From a virus, in IMG/VR virus record IMGVR_UViG_3300025732_000048, positions 1 to 56,413 of that record: a stretch of 56,413 nucleotides of DNA; one strand, written 5' to 3'. The notes under the pieces were generated by a model. It ran no database searches. It was given only the letters and a program-made list of their open reading frames with translations, and was not told the DNA's origin. Shown piece after piece: positions 33,059 through 40,609 of the stretch. The first letter of the stretch is position 1, and each line of letters begins with the position of its first letter. A program made the position numbers and the translations under genes.

Positions 33059-33907
33059 ATGGCGCAACCAACTTCCAGGCAAGAATTAATAGATTATTGT
33101 AAGAGGAAACTTGGTGCCCCTGTACTAGAAATTAACGTAGCAGACGAACAAATAGATGATTTGGTAGACGATGCTATACAATTTTTCCAAGAAAGACATT
33201 TTGATGGCGTAGGTCAAGTATTTCTAAAGTATCAATTAACTCAAGATGATATTAATAGAGGTAGAGCACCTAATGGAGAATCTCCAACAGCAGGTATTGT
33301 AACTACTTCAGCAACAACTTCTATAGTTGGAACCACAACTACTTTTAACTATAAAGAAAATAGTAACTTTTTACAAATTCCACCTTCAGTTATTGGAATT
33401 ACAAAAATATATCACTTTGATGGTAGTAATACAACTACTAATAATATGTTTAGTGTAAAATATCAATTATTTTTAAATGATATTTACTATTGGGGATCTA
33501 CTGAAATATTGACTTATGCCATGACAAAAACATATCTTGAAGATATTGACTTTTTACTTACCACCCAAAAACAGATAAGATTTAATCAAAGACAAGATAG
33601 ACTTTACTTGGACATAGATTGGGGTAGTGTAAGAGCTGGAGACTATGTTATTATTGATTGCTATCGAGCCTTAGATCCATCAGACTATACTAGAGTTTGG
33701 AACGATTCATTCCTAAAAATGTATCTAACTTCATTGATAAAGAAACAATGGGGACAAAATTTGATTAAATTCCAGGGAGTAAAGTTACCCGGAGGAGTTG
33801 AATTAAATGGAAGACAAATATATGATGATGCTCAAAGAGAACTTGATGTCATTATGGAAAAAATGTCAAATACTTATGAACTTCCACCATTAGACATGAT
33901 TGGTTAA
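33059..33907 (+). CDS. 13: Neck protein gp13
   Basis: 282 aa (T4 gp13 309 aa). The N-terminal segment SRQELIDYCKRKLGAPVLEI with DEQIDDLVDDAIQFFQERH is the family hallmark. Later YYWGSTEILTYAMTKTYLED and DYVIIDCYRALDPSDYTRVW are also typical. gp13 forms the head completion ring under the portal, to which gp14 and the tail attach. It has its own late promoter and a good Shine-Dalgarno. Gene 14 follows 5 bases later, as in T4. Confidence 0.93.
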   Translation: MAQPTSRQELIDYCKRKLGAPVLEINVADEQIDDLVDDAIQFFQERHFDGVGQVFLKYQLTQDDINRGRAPNGESPTAGIVTTSATTSIVGTTTTFNYKENSNFLQIPPSVIGITKIYHFDGSNTTTNNMFSVKYQLFLNDIYYWGSTEILTYAMTKTYLEDIDFLLTTQKQIRFNQRQDRLYLDIDWGSVRAGDYVIIDCYRALDPSDYTRVWNDSFLKMYLTSLIKKQWGQNLIKFQGVKLPGGVELNGRQIYDDAQRELDVIMEKMSNTYELPPLDMIG

Positions 33908-33912
33908 TTCAC

Positions 33913-35343
33913 ATGTTAAATCCTTTCTTTCAACAGGGAACAAGACAAGAGCAGAGTCTAATACAAGATTTAATCAACGAACAGTTGAGAATATATGGCG
34001 TTGAAATATATTACTTACCTAGAAAATATGTAACTGAAAAAACAATAATTAAAGAAGTAATTGAATCAAAGTTTGATAATGCTTATCCGATTGAAGCATA
34101 TGTAGAAAACTTTGATGGATATGGAGATAATACTACAATTCTATCAAAATTTGGAATACAGGCATTAAATGAAATAACTTTAATAATTTCAAAGGAAAGA
34201 TTTGAAGAGTATATTTCTCCACTCACAAAAGATAAGGCAAATATAAAACTTTCATCAAGACCAAAAGAAGGAGATTTGGTTTATTTTCCATTGGGGGATA
34301 GATTATTTGAAATTAAATTTGTAGAGCATGAGAAACCATTCTATCAATTACAAAAAAATTATGTTTATGAATTAAGATGCGAACTGTTCAGATATGAAGA
34401 TGAAATTATTGATACTGGCGTTGATGATATTGATGATACTCTAGAAGGAACCACTGGCGCTGATGGAGAGGAGACTTTTGTAGGAAGAACTCAAACTTTA
34501 ACTCTAATTGGTTCAGGTACTACTGCAACAGCAACGGCAACTATTGTAAATGGTGGAATTAGATTAATTACAATTACAAATAGAGGTGGAGGTTATACCA
34601 GTATTCCAACAGTTGGGATTTCTTCTGCTCCCTCTGGAGGTGTCTCTGGAATAGCATCTGCTGTAATGATTGGAGGTGTTGTTGCCTGTAACGATAATGT
34701 AAATCCAGCGGCAAGATCTGTTCAAGCAGTAGATATCATTAATGCTGGTTCTGGTTATACTGTATCTCCTGGAATTAGGTTTATTGGTGGCGGCGGAGCT
34801 GGTGCTGCTGCTACAGCAACTATTGGCAGTGGAATTGTCGGTATTGTAAGTATAACATCTAGTGGATCCGGATATTCTACATCTCCCACAATACAGTTTA
34901 CAAACCAAATATTCCTTAGTGGTGTAGCAACTGTTTCTGCTGCAGCAACAGCAGTCGTTAGTGCTGCAGGAACGATTACATCAATTAGAATCACAAATGC
35001 TGGTTTAGGATATAGTGTAGCACCAACTATTGTAATTTCTTCTCCATATAGTTCAGGAATAGGAACCTTCCAATTCAATGAAATTGTAACAGGACAAACT
35101 AGTGGAACAACTGCAAGAGTTAGAAAGTGGAGTGCTGTTACAAATGAACTTGAAGTTTCAAATATTAGTGGTTCTTTTGTTAATGCTGAAACTGTTGTTG
35201 GTTCAGCATCTAGTGCTTCATATCAAATAAGAAATGTAGATACAAATATAAACAAAGATGGATATTCGGATAATGATGAAATTGAAATTGAAGCGGATCA
35301 AATTATAGACTTTAATGAATTTAACCCTTTTGGAATTCCATAA
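33913..35343 (+). CDS. 14: Neck protein gp14 with a large beta-module insertion
   Basis: 476 aa against 256 aa in T4. The conserved N-terminal part includes MLNPFFQQGTRQEQSLIQDL and YGVEIYYLPRKYVTEKTIIK; the C-terminal tail ends in DFNEFNPFGIP. The extra length lies at residues about 190-440. It holds four GGGY/GSGY repeats (for example ITITNRGGGYTSIPTVGIS and DIINAGSGYTVSPGIRFIGG) and a GQTSG segment, the same modules as in the giant protein and gp8. gp14 sits in the neck, where gp13 meets the tail. The insertion would project from the neck surface; its role is unknown. The stop is inside the next late promoter. Confidence 0.9.
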   Translation: MLNPFFQQGTRQEQSLIQDLINEQLRIYGVEIYYLPRKYVTEKTIIKEVIESKFDNAYPIEAYVENFDGYGDNTTILSKFGIQALNEITLIISKERFEEYISPLTKDKANIKLSSRPKEGDLVYFPLGDRLFEIKFVEHEKPFYQLQKNYVYELRCELFRYEDEIIDTGVDDIDDTLEGTTGADGEETFVGRTQTLTLIGSGTTATATATIVNGGIRLITITNRGGGYTSIPTVGISSAPSGGVSGIASAVMIGGVVACNDNVNPAARSVQAVDIINAGSGYTVSPGIRFIGGGGAGAAATATIGSGIVGIVSITSSGSGYSTSPTIQFTNQIFLSGVATVSAAATAVVSAAGTITSIRITNAGLGYSVAPTIVISSPYSSGIGTFQFNEIVTGQTSGTTARVRKWSAVTNELEVSNISGSFVNAETVVGSASSASYQIRNVDTNINKDGYSDNDEIEIEADQIIDFNEFNPFGIP

Positions 35344-35346
35344 ATA
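35339..35346 (+). promoter_or_regulatory. T4-type late promoter (CATAAATA)
   Basis: CATAAATA containing the gene 14 stop, 40 bp before gene 15. A TATAAT lies further down at 35371-35376, so a second promoter is possible here. Confidence 0.7.
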
Positions 35347-35386
35347 AAAGTTATAAGACTTCCAAAGTTATATAATAGGTAAAAAA

Positions 35387-36388
35387 ATGTTTGAATACTT
35401 TTACAACGAAATTTTAAGAAGAACTGTTATTGCGTTCGGAACTTTATTTAACAATATTGAGATAAGACATACAAATAGTTCTGATCAAGTTGTAAGTATT
35501 TTGAAGGTTCCTTTAGCATATGGACCAACACAAAAATTTCTTGCTAGGCTTGAACAATCGCCAGATTTAAATAAACCAACAGCAATAACTTTGCCTAGAA
35601 TGTCATTTGAATTTACTGGATTGACTTATGATCCAGCAAGAAAAGTGACAACAACACAAACTTTTACTGCTAAAGATTCTACTACAGGAACAGAAACAAA
35701 AAAGGCATATATGCCAGTTCCATATAATATGCAGTTTGAACTCAGCATTATGTCAAAGTTGAACGATGATGCTCTTCAGATAATAGAACAAATACTCCCA
35801 TATTTTCAACCATCTTATAATTTAACTGTAGAGCTGGTTGAATCTATTAATGAAAAAAGAGACATACCAATAGTTCTAGAAAATATTACAATGCAGGATG
35901 ATTATGAGGGTAACTTTACAACAAGAAGAGTTTTACTTTATACTTTAAGATTTACAGCAAAAACATACCTATTTGGTCCAATGTCTTCGGCAACCAAAGA
36001 TATTGTCAAGCAAGTTTCTATCAGCTATCTTACTGGAGATAGTAGAGACAATACCACTCGTGAAGTTGTTTACTCATCTCAACCAAGAGCTATTAAAAAT
36101 TATACTGGCATTGTTTTGACTAATCTTTCAAAAGATATAACAACAACTGATTCTTTAGTTACTGTTAACGATGCTTCTTCAATATCAATCAATACATATC
36201 TTGATATTGAAGGCGAAGAAGTATATGTAAAATCAAAATCTGGAAATGTTTTAACAGTAGATCGTGGTAGAGATGATACCACAATAACATCTCACCTATC
36301 TGGAGCTGAAATTAAATCAATAACATCTACTGATAATACCCTAATAGAAGAAGGTGATGATTTTGGATTTAGTGGAAGTATTTCATGA
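35387..36388 (+). CDS. 15: Tail sheath stabiliser / tail completion protein gp15
   Basis: 333 aa (T4 gp15 272 aa). It begins MFEYFYNEILRRTVIAFGTL, and FNNIEIRH, LKVPLAYGPTQKFLARLEQ and ITLPRMSFEFTGLTYDPARK are highly typical of the family. gp15 forms a hexameric ring that caps the tail tube and sheath and joins the neck. The C-terminal 80 residues are an extension with beta repeats (LDIEGEEVYVKSKSGNVLTV) not present in T4. Its stop overlaps the start of gene 16. Confidence 0.93.
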   Translation: MFEYFYNEILRRTVIAFGTLFNNIEIRHTNSSDQVVSILKVPLAYGPTQKFLARLEQSPDLNKPTAITLPRMSFEFTGLTYDPARKVTTTQTFTAKDSTTGTETKKAYMPVPYNMQFELSIMSKLNDDALQIIEQILPYFQPSYNLTVELVESINEKRDIPIVLENITMQDDYEGNFTTRRVLLYTLRFTAKTYLFGPMSSATKDIVKQVSISYLTGDSRDNTTREVVYSSQPRAIKNYTGIVLTNLSKDITTTDSLVTVNDASSISINTYLDIEGEEVYVKSKSGNVLTVDRGRDDTTITSHLSGAEIKSITSTDNTLIEEGDDFGFSGSIS

Positions 36389-36816
36389 AAATGACAAAGA
36401 AATTTGATAAGCTAGATGACGCTTTTAATGTAGAAAGCGAGATTGTCGAATCCAATCAAGTAGATTCGACGGAAAAAATTGAAAAGTTATCATCTGCGAT
36501 TGATGATGTAAAAAAAGACTATGAATACACTAGAGGAAATTTATATTCTTTGATTGAAAAAGGTCAAGAAGCTATAAATGGAATTTTGGAATTAGCCCAA
36601 GAAAGTGAAATGCCTAGAGCCTATGAGGTAGCTGGACAATTAATTAAAAATGTTGCCGATGCTACAGATAAATTAATGGATCTCCAGAAAAAACTAAAAG
36701 AAGTAGAAGAAGAAAAACAAACAAGAGGTCCAACAAATGTAACAAATGCTTTATTTGTTGGTTCAACTGCGGAATTGGCAAAACTACTAAAAAAACCTAC
36801 CGATGAAAACGTTTAA
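36385..36816 (+). CDS. 16: Terminase small subunit gp16
   Basis: 143 aa (T4 gp16 164 aa), starting within the stop of gene 15 (ATGA). The centre has the family coiled-coil pair (LYSLIEKGQEAINGILELAQ and GQLIKNVADATDKLMDLQKK), and the C-terminal GPTNVTNALFVGSTAELAKL is a conserved motif. gp16 assembles as a ring that recognises phage DNA and stimulates gp17 for packaging. Its last 14 bases overlap the following small gene, so gene 17 is separated from gene 16 by two inserted genes. Confidence 0.92.
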   Translation: MKMTKKFDKLDDAFNVESEIVESNQVDSTEKIEKLSSAIDDVKKDYEYTRGNLYSLIEKGQEAINGILELAQESEMPRAYEVAGQLIKNVADATDKLMDLQKKLKEVEEEKQTRGPTNVTNALFVGSTAELAKLLKKPTDENV

Positions 36817-36958
36817 ACAGTTTCAAGAGGAGTGGACTAATAAATATAAAAAGAGTATTGACTGCTCAAATCCGAAAGGATTTTCTCAACGCGCTCATTG
36901 TGCAGCGAGAAGAAAAAGAGCAAAAGGTGAAGAGACCAAATCAAAACCAGTTGAATGA
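36803..36958 (+). CDS. Small Cys-containing basic protein, 51 aa, in the terminase locus
   Basis: ATG 36803 overlaps the end of gene 16, and its TGA overlaps the next ATG at 36955. It starts MKTFKQFQEEW, the short MK-(T/S)-(F/Y)-KQF leader typical of T4-like prohead core proteins and also seen at 45384. The core is DCSNPKGFSQRAHCAARRKR, a Cys/Lys/Arg module related in pattern to the C-terminal segment of the following protein. Such modules are common in cyanophages without a known function. It may be packaged or bind DNA; that is inference. Confidence 0.7.
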   Translation: MKTFKQFQEEWTNKYKKSIDCSNPKGFSQRAHCAARRKRAKGEETKSKPVE

Positions 36959-38622
36959 AATACCCCAAATTCTCACACAAAACACCACATCTAAAAGGAA
37001 AACAACATCAGTTGGATCCTAATTTAGATTTGAAACAATTAGTACATCACGCAACAGTTCAATATGTTGACCGTGATGCTGATGGGGATGTTGACATTTA
37101 TGATAAACCAAGTAAAAAAACTCCAGATGAAAATGTAACGAGTGCTCCAGTGGGAGCAGAAGTTGCTTCAAGAAAACTTATTGCTAAACAAAAAGGGGAG
37201 CTTAAGCACACAAAAAGGGGTTTGGCATATGAGGAAACAAAATCTGGAGATGAAGGTCTTAGAGATTGGTTTGGGAAGTCAAAATCTTCTGATGGAAAAT
37301 CTGGTTGGGTTCAACTTGGCGGCAAATGGGCTGGTAAACCATGCGCTCGCCAACCTGGACAAACTTCTACACCAAAATGTGGAAGCTCTAAGATGGCAGC
37401 AAATCTATCGTCAGAAGAAGAAGAGACAGCAAGAATAAGAAAAAATCGTTTAGATCCCAACCAACCAGAAAAGTTTGGTGGAGCAAAACCAACTAACGTA
37501 AGAACTGAAGAAATGGACCTACAAGAAGTAAAAGATAAACCAGGTAAGGGCAGTGGCAAAAAAGATGCTTGCTACAATAAAGTGAAATCACGTTATGACG
37601 TTTGGCCAAGTGCATATGCTTCTGGAGCACTTGTTAAGTGTCGTAAGGTAGGTGCTGCTAACTGGGGAACTAAGACTGAGGAAATGCATATGCACGAAGA
37701 AGAAAGATATTGCCCATTATGTGCTAAAAGAGAAACAAGATCGGAATGCTCTTATGGTGCCAAAGCTTGGGATAAAGTCTCAGTAAAAGATGAGGAATAT
37801 TCAATGGCTCGTTCCGAGTTAAATACGATTGTTGATGCTGTTAGAAGACTCAAAACAAAAGTTTCCAATGGCGAAGGAAATTTGGAAGCATGGGTACAGT
37901 CAAAAATTACCAAGGCAGCAGATTATATTGATACAGCAGCAGATTATGTTAATGGTGGAGAAATGGAAGAAATGAAATGTTGGTCTGGATATGAAAAGAA
38001 AGGAACTCAAAAATTGTTTGGTAAAAAGTATAATCGTTGTGTTAAAAAAGAAGATGTAACTATTGAAGATGCCGATGGAAATACTTTCGCTGAAGTTATT
38101 GATCTGATTAAACCAGAACCAATCAAAGGGTTTAAATCCCAAGTTGATGAAGCAACTAGAATTCAAGCAAAAACTGGAAATTTAATGATGGTTATTGCGA
38201 TGTGGAGAGGAAAAAGTTATTCTCTTAAAATGTTTTTTCCTCAAGCCAAACTTCCAAATAAAAAGGAAGTTGAGGAGCAGATTCAAAAAGTTTATCCAGG
38301 AGCAAAAGTCATTTACTCTAAAGTATCTGAGAGAGAACCTGGAGAACCTTTTCTTCAAGTGGAGGATTGGCAATCAGTAAACCGCAAGGATAAGACTGAT
38401 GGTTTAAGCCAAAAAGCAGTAGATGCCTATCGTAGTGAGAATCCAGGTTCAAAACTTCAAACAGCAGTAACTGAGAAAAAACCAACAGGTAAAAGAGCAG
38501 CACGTCGCAAATCTTTCTGCAGTAGAATGAGTGGAATGAAGAAGAGACTGACTTCTGCAGAAACTGCAAGAGATCCAGATTCAAGAATCAACAAAGCCCT
38601 TCGTCGCTGGAACTGTAATTAA
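36955..38622 (+). CDS. Multi-module Cys/Lys-rich protein between gp16 and gp17, 555 aa
   Basis: I see a string of short modules known individually as small uncharacterised families (DUF5872/DUF6321-like): a Gly-Trp module WVQLGGKWAGKPCARQPGQT (residues 118-137); KKDACYNKVKSRYDVWPSAY (from 202); a CPLC...C Zn-like motif near 255-266; CWSGYEKK...YNRCVKK (342-365); a domain MVIAMWRGKSYSLKM...YPGAKV (about 405-450); and KSFCSRMSGMKKRLTSAETA...RINKALRRWNC at the C-terminus. The linkers are polar. The domain near 405-450 also occurs in the gp68-like protein at 45384. It is probably a virion-internal or packaging-associated protein; function unknown. It precedes gene 17 by 18 bases. Confidence 0.75.
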   Translation: MKYPKFSHKTPHLKGKQHQLDPNLDLKQLVHHATVQYVDRDADGDVDIYDKPSKKTPDENVTSAPVGAEVASRKLIAKQKGELKHTKRGLAYEETKSGDEGLRDWFGKSKSSDGKSGWVQLGGKWAGKPCARQPGQTSTPKCGSSKMAANLSSEEEETARIRKNRLDPNQPEKFGGAKPTNVRTEEMDLQEVKDKPGKGSGKKDACYNKVKSRYDVWPSAYASGALVKCRKVGAANWGTKTEEMHMHEEERYCPLCAKRETRSECSYGAKAWDKVSVKDEEYSMARSELNTIVDAVRRLKTKVSNGEGNLEAWVQSKITKAADYIDTAADYVNGGEMEEMKCWSGYEKKGTQKLFGKKYNRCVKKEDVTIEDADGNTFAEVIDLIKPEPIKGFKSQVDEATRIQAKTGNLMMVIAMWRGKSYSLKMFFPQAKLPNKKEVEEQIQKVYPGAKVIYSKVSEREPGEPFLQVEDWQSVNRKDKTDGLSQKAVDAYRSENPGSKLQTAVTEKKPTGKRAARRKSFCSRMSGMKKRLTSAETARDPDSRINKALRRWNCN

Positions 38623-38640
38623 AATTAAGAGGATTATATT

Positions 38641-40296
38641 ATGTCAAATGGAAATGATATTTACCTTGGTAATCCACTCTTAAAGAAAGCAAATACTCCA
38701 ATAGAGTTTACTCAGGAGCAAATTGAAGAGTTTATTAAATGTAAAGATGATCCGGTATATTTTGCTAAAAATTATGTAAAAATTGTCACCCTTGACTATG
38801 GATTACAACCGTTCAAGATGTATCCATTTCAAGAAAAACTTGTAAATAGATTTCACCAAAATAGATTTAATATTTGCAAGATGCCCCGCCAGACGGGAAA
38901 ATCTACCACTGTAGTATCTTTTCTTTTACATTATGCAGTTTTTAATGATAATGTAAATATTGGTATTCTTGCAAACAAAGCAGCAACTGCTAGAGAACTA
39001 TTAGACAGACTTCAAACTGCTTATGAAAACTTACCAAAGTGGATGCAGCAGGGTATCATTTCTTGGAACAAAGGTTCCTTGGAATTGGAAAACGGAAGTA
39101 AAATCCTCGCTGCTTCTACTTCTGCTTCTGCGGTTCGTGGTATGTCATTCAATATTATCTTTTTGGACGAATTTGCGTTTGTCCCCAATCATATTGCGGA
39201 TGACTTCTTTAGTTCAGTATATCCAACAATTTCTTCAGGTAAATCTACAAAAGTAATTATTGTTTCTACCCCAAAGGGTATGAATCATTTTTACCGAATG
39301 TGGCATGATGCCGAGAAAGGTAAAAATGAATATATCTTTACCGATGTTCATTGGAGTGAAGTTCCTGGAAGAGATGAGGCATGGAAAGCTCAAACAATTG
39401 CCAATACATCAGAGCAACAATTTAAGGTTGAGTTTGAATGCGAATTCCTAGGATCTGTAGATACACTTATTGCTCCAAGCAAACTTAGAAATCTAGTATA
39501 CGATCATCCATTAAAAAGAAATGCCGGACTAGACGTGTATGAAGATGTTCAAGATGAACATGATTATGTGATTACTGTTGATGTTGCTAGAGGAGTAAGT
39601 GAAGATTATTCTGCTTTTGTTGTAGTTGATATAACTAACTTTCCACATAAAGTGGTGGCAAAGTACAGGAATAATGAAATTAAACCAATGCTATTTCCTA
39701 ATATCATATATGAAGTAGCAAAAAATTATAATGGTGCTTATATTTTATGTGAGGTTAATGATATAGGTGATCAGGTAGCATCACTTCTTCATTATGACTT
39801 GGAATATCAGAATGTTTTAATGTGTTCTATGAGAGGTAGAGCTGGACAAATAGTTGGACAAGGATTTTCTGGAAAGAAGACTCAGTTGGGAGTTAAAATG
39901 TCCAAGACGGTAAAAAAAGTTGGATCTCTAAATTTAAAAACTATTATTGAAGAAGATAAATTAATATTTAAAGATTATGAGATTATATCTGAATTGACAA
40001 CTTTTGTCCAAAAGCATAATTCTTTTGAGGCAGAAGAGGGTTGTAATGACGACCTAGCAATGTGCTTAGTAATATATGCTTGGTTAGTTGCTCAAGACTA
40101 TTTTAAAGAATTAACAGATCAAGACGTAAGAAAGAGAATATACGATGAGCAGAAAAATCAGATTGAACAGGACATGGCACCATTTGGATTTATCGTAGAT
40201 GGTATGAATGATGAAGAAACCTTTGTAGATTCTAGTGGAGATAGATGGTTTACTGATGAGTATGGTGACATGGCATATATGTGGGAGTACAGGTAA
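38641..40296 (+). CDS. 17: Terminase large subunit gp17
   Basis: 551 aa (T4 gp17 610 aa). Walker A is CKMPRQTGKST (Lys87), Walker B IIFLDEF (Asp176-Glu177), and the coupling motif VSTPKG (about 208-213). The nuclease domain starts with VITVDVARGVSEDYSAFV (Asp314), and later acidic residues (CEVND, CNDDLAM) complete the RNase H-like active site. It translocates DNA through the portal and cuts concatemers at headful. It is read behind gp16 and two inserted genes rather than directly after gp16 as in T4. The stop overlaps the next ATG (TAATG). Confidence 0.96.
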   Translation: MSNGNDIYLGNPLLKKANTPIEFTQEQIEEFIKCKDDPVYFAKNYVKIVTLDYGLQPFKMYPFQEKLVNRFHQNRFNICKMPRQTGKSTTVVSFLLHYAVFNDNVNIGILANKAATARELLDRLQTAYENLPKWMQQGIISWNKGSLELENGSKILAASTSASAVRGMSFNIIFLDEFAFVPNHIADDFFSSVYPTISSGKSTKVIIVSTPKGMNHFYRMWHDAEKGKNEYIFTDVHWSEVPGRDEAWKAQTIANTSEQQFKVEFECEFLGSVDTLIAPSKLRNLVYDHPLKRNAGLDVYEDVQDEHDYVITVDVARGVSEDYSAFVVVDITNFPHKVVAKYRNNEIKPMLFPNIIYEVAKNYNGAYILCEVNDIGDQVASLLHYDLEYQNVLMCSMRGRAGQIVGQGFSGKKTQLGVKMSKTVKKVGSLNLKTIIEEDKLIFKDYEIISELTTFVQKHNSFEAEEGCNDDLAMCLVIYAWLVAQDYFKELTDQDVRKRIYDEQKNQIEQDMAPFGFIVDGMNDEETFVDSSGDRWFTDEYGDMAYMWEYR

Positions 40297-40526
40297 TGGA
40301 AATAGACAAGCAGATAAACTTAGGTCATTTGTTGCTTGTTGATAGAAGGTGTAGAGTTTGTGGAGAAACTAAAAATCTAATAGACAGTTTTTATAGAACA
40401 CGTAAAGATAGAGGAGCTGTTTCTTCTTCTTATTCATATGAGTGTAAAGATTGCACAATTAAAAGAGTTGTCACCAGTAGAATGGTTAGTAGAGTTCTTG
40501 ATAAGTGGGAATATCCTGACTGGTAA
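40296..40526 (+). CDS. Small zinc-finger protein, 76 aa
   Basis: I chose ATG 40296 (TAATG overlap with gene 17) over an in-frame GTG at 40281. The two CxxC pairs are Cys19-x2-Cys22 (CRVCGETK) and Cys50-x2-Cys53 (YECKDC), separated by 27 residues with a Phe-Tyr-Arg segment. This layout resembles the zinc ribbon of HNH-type proteins without the HNH catalytic core. It lies between terminase and tail sheath, where a homologous small gene is usual in cyanophages as I recall. Function unknown. Confidence 0.65.
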   Translation: MEIDKQINLGHLLLVDRRCRVCGETKNLIDSFYRTRKDRGAVSSSYSYECKDCTIKRVVTSRMVSRVLDKWEYPDW

Positions 40527-40566
40527 TTAATTCACGTCCCATTTCCCCTGCGAAAAGTAAGTTTTT

Positions 40567-40574
40567 AATAAATA
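40567..40574 (+). promoter_or_regulatory. T4-type late promoter (AATAAATA)
   Basis: AATAAATA, 35 bp before gene 18, in the 83-bp gap after the zinc-finger gene. CGGAG (40599-40603) serves as ribosome binding site. Confidence 0.75.
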
Positions 40575-40609
40575 TTTTGTAGATAAACTGAGACTTTACG
40601 GAGAAAAAA

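Noticed and set aside
34564-35078. Two overlapping minus-strand ORFs inside gene 14
   Set aside because: They mirror the Gly/Ala/Thr-rich repeats of the gp14 insertion. Cys- and Ser-rich low-complexity products are typical of shadow frames.
36839-36846. AATAAATA inside the 51-aa gene
   Set aside because: It matches the late promoter element but lies within a gene, 109 bp from the next start. AT-rich coding sequence gives such matches by chance.
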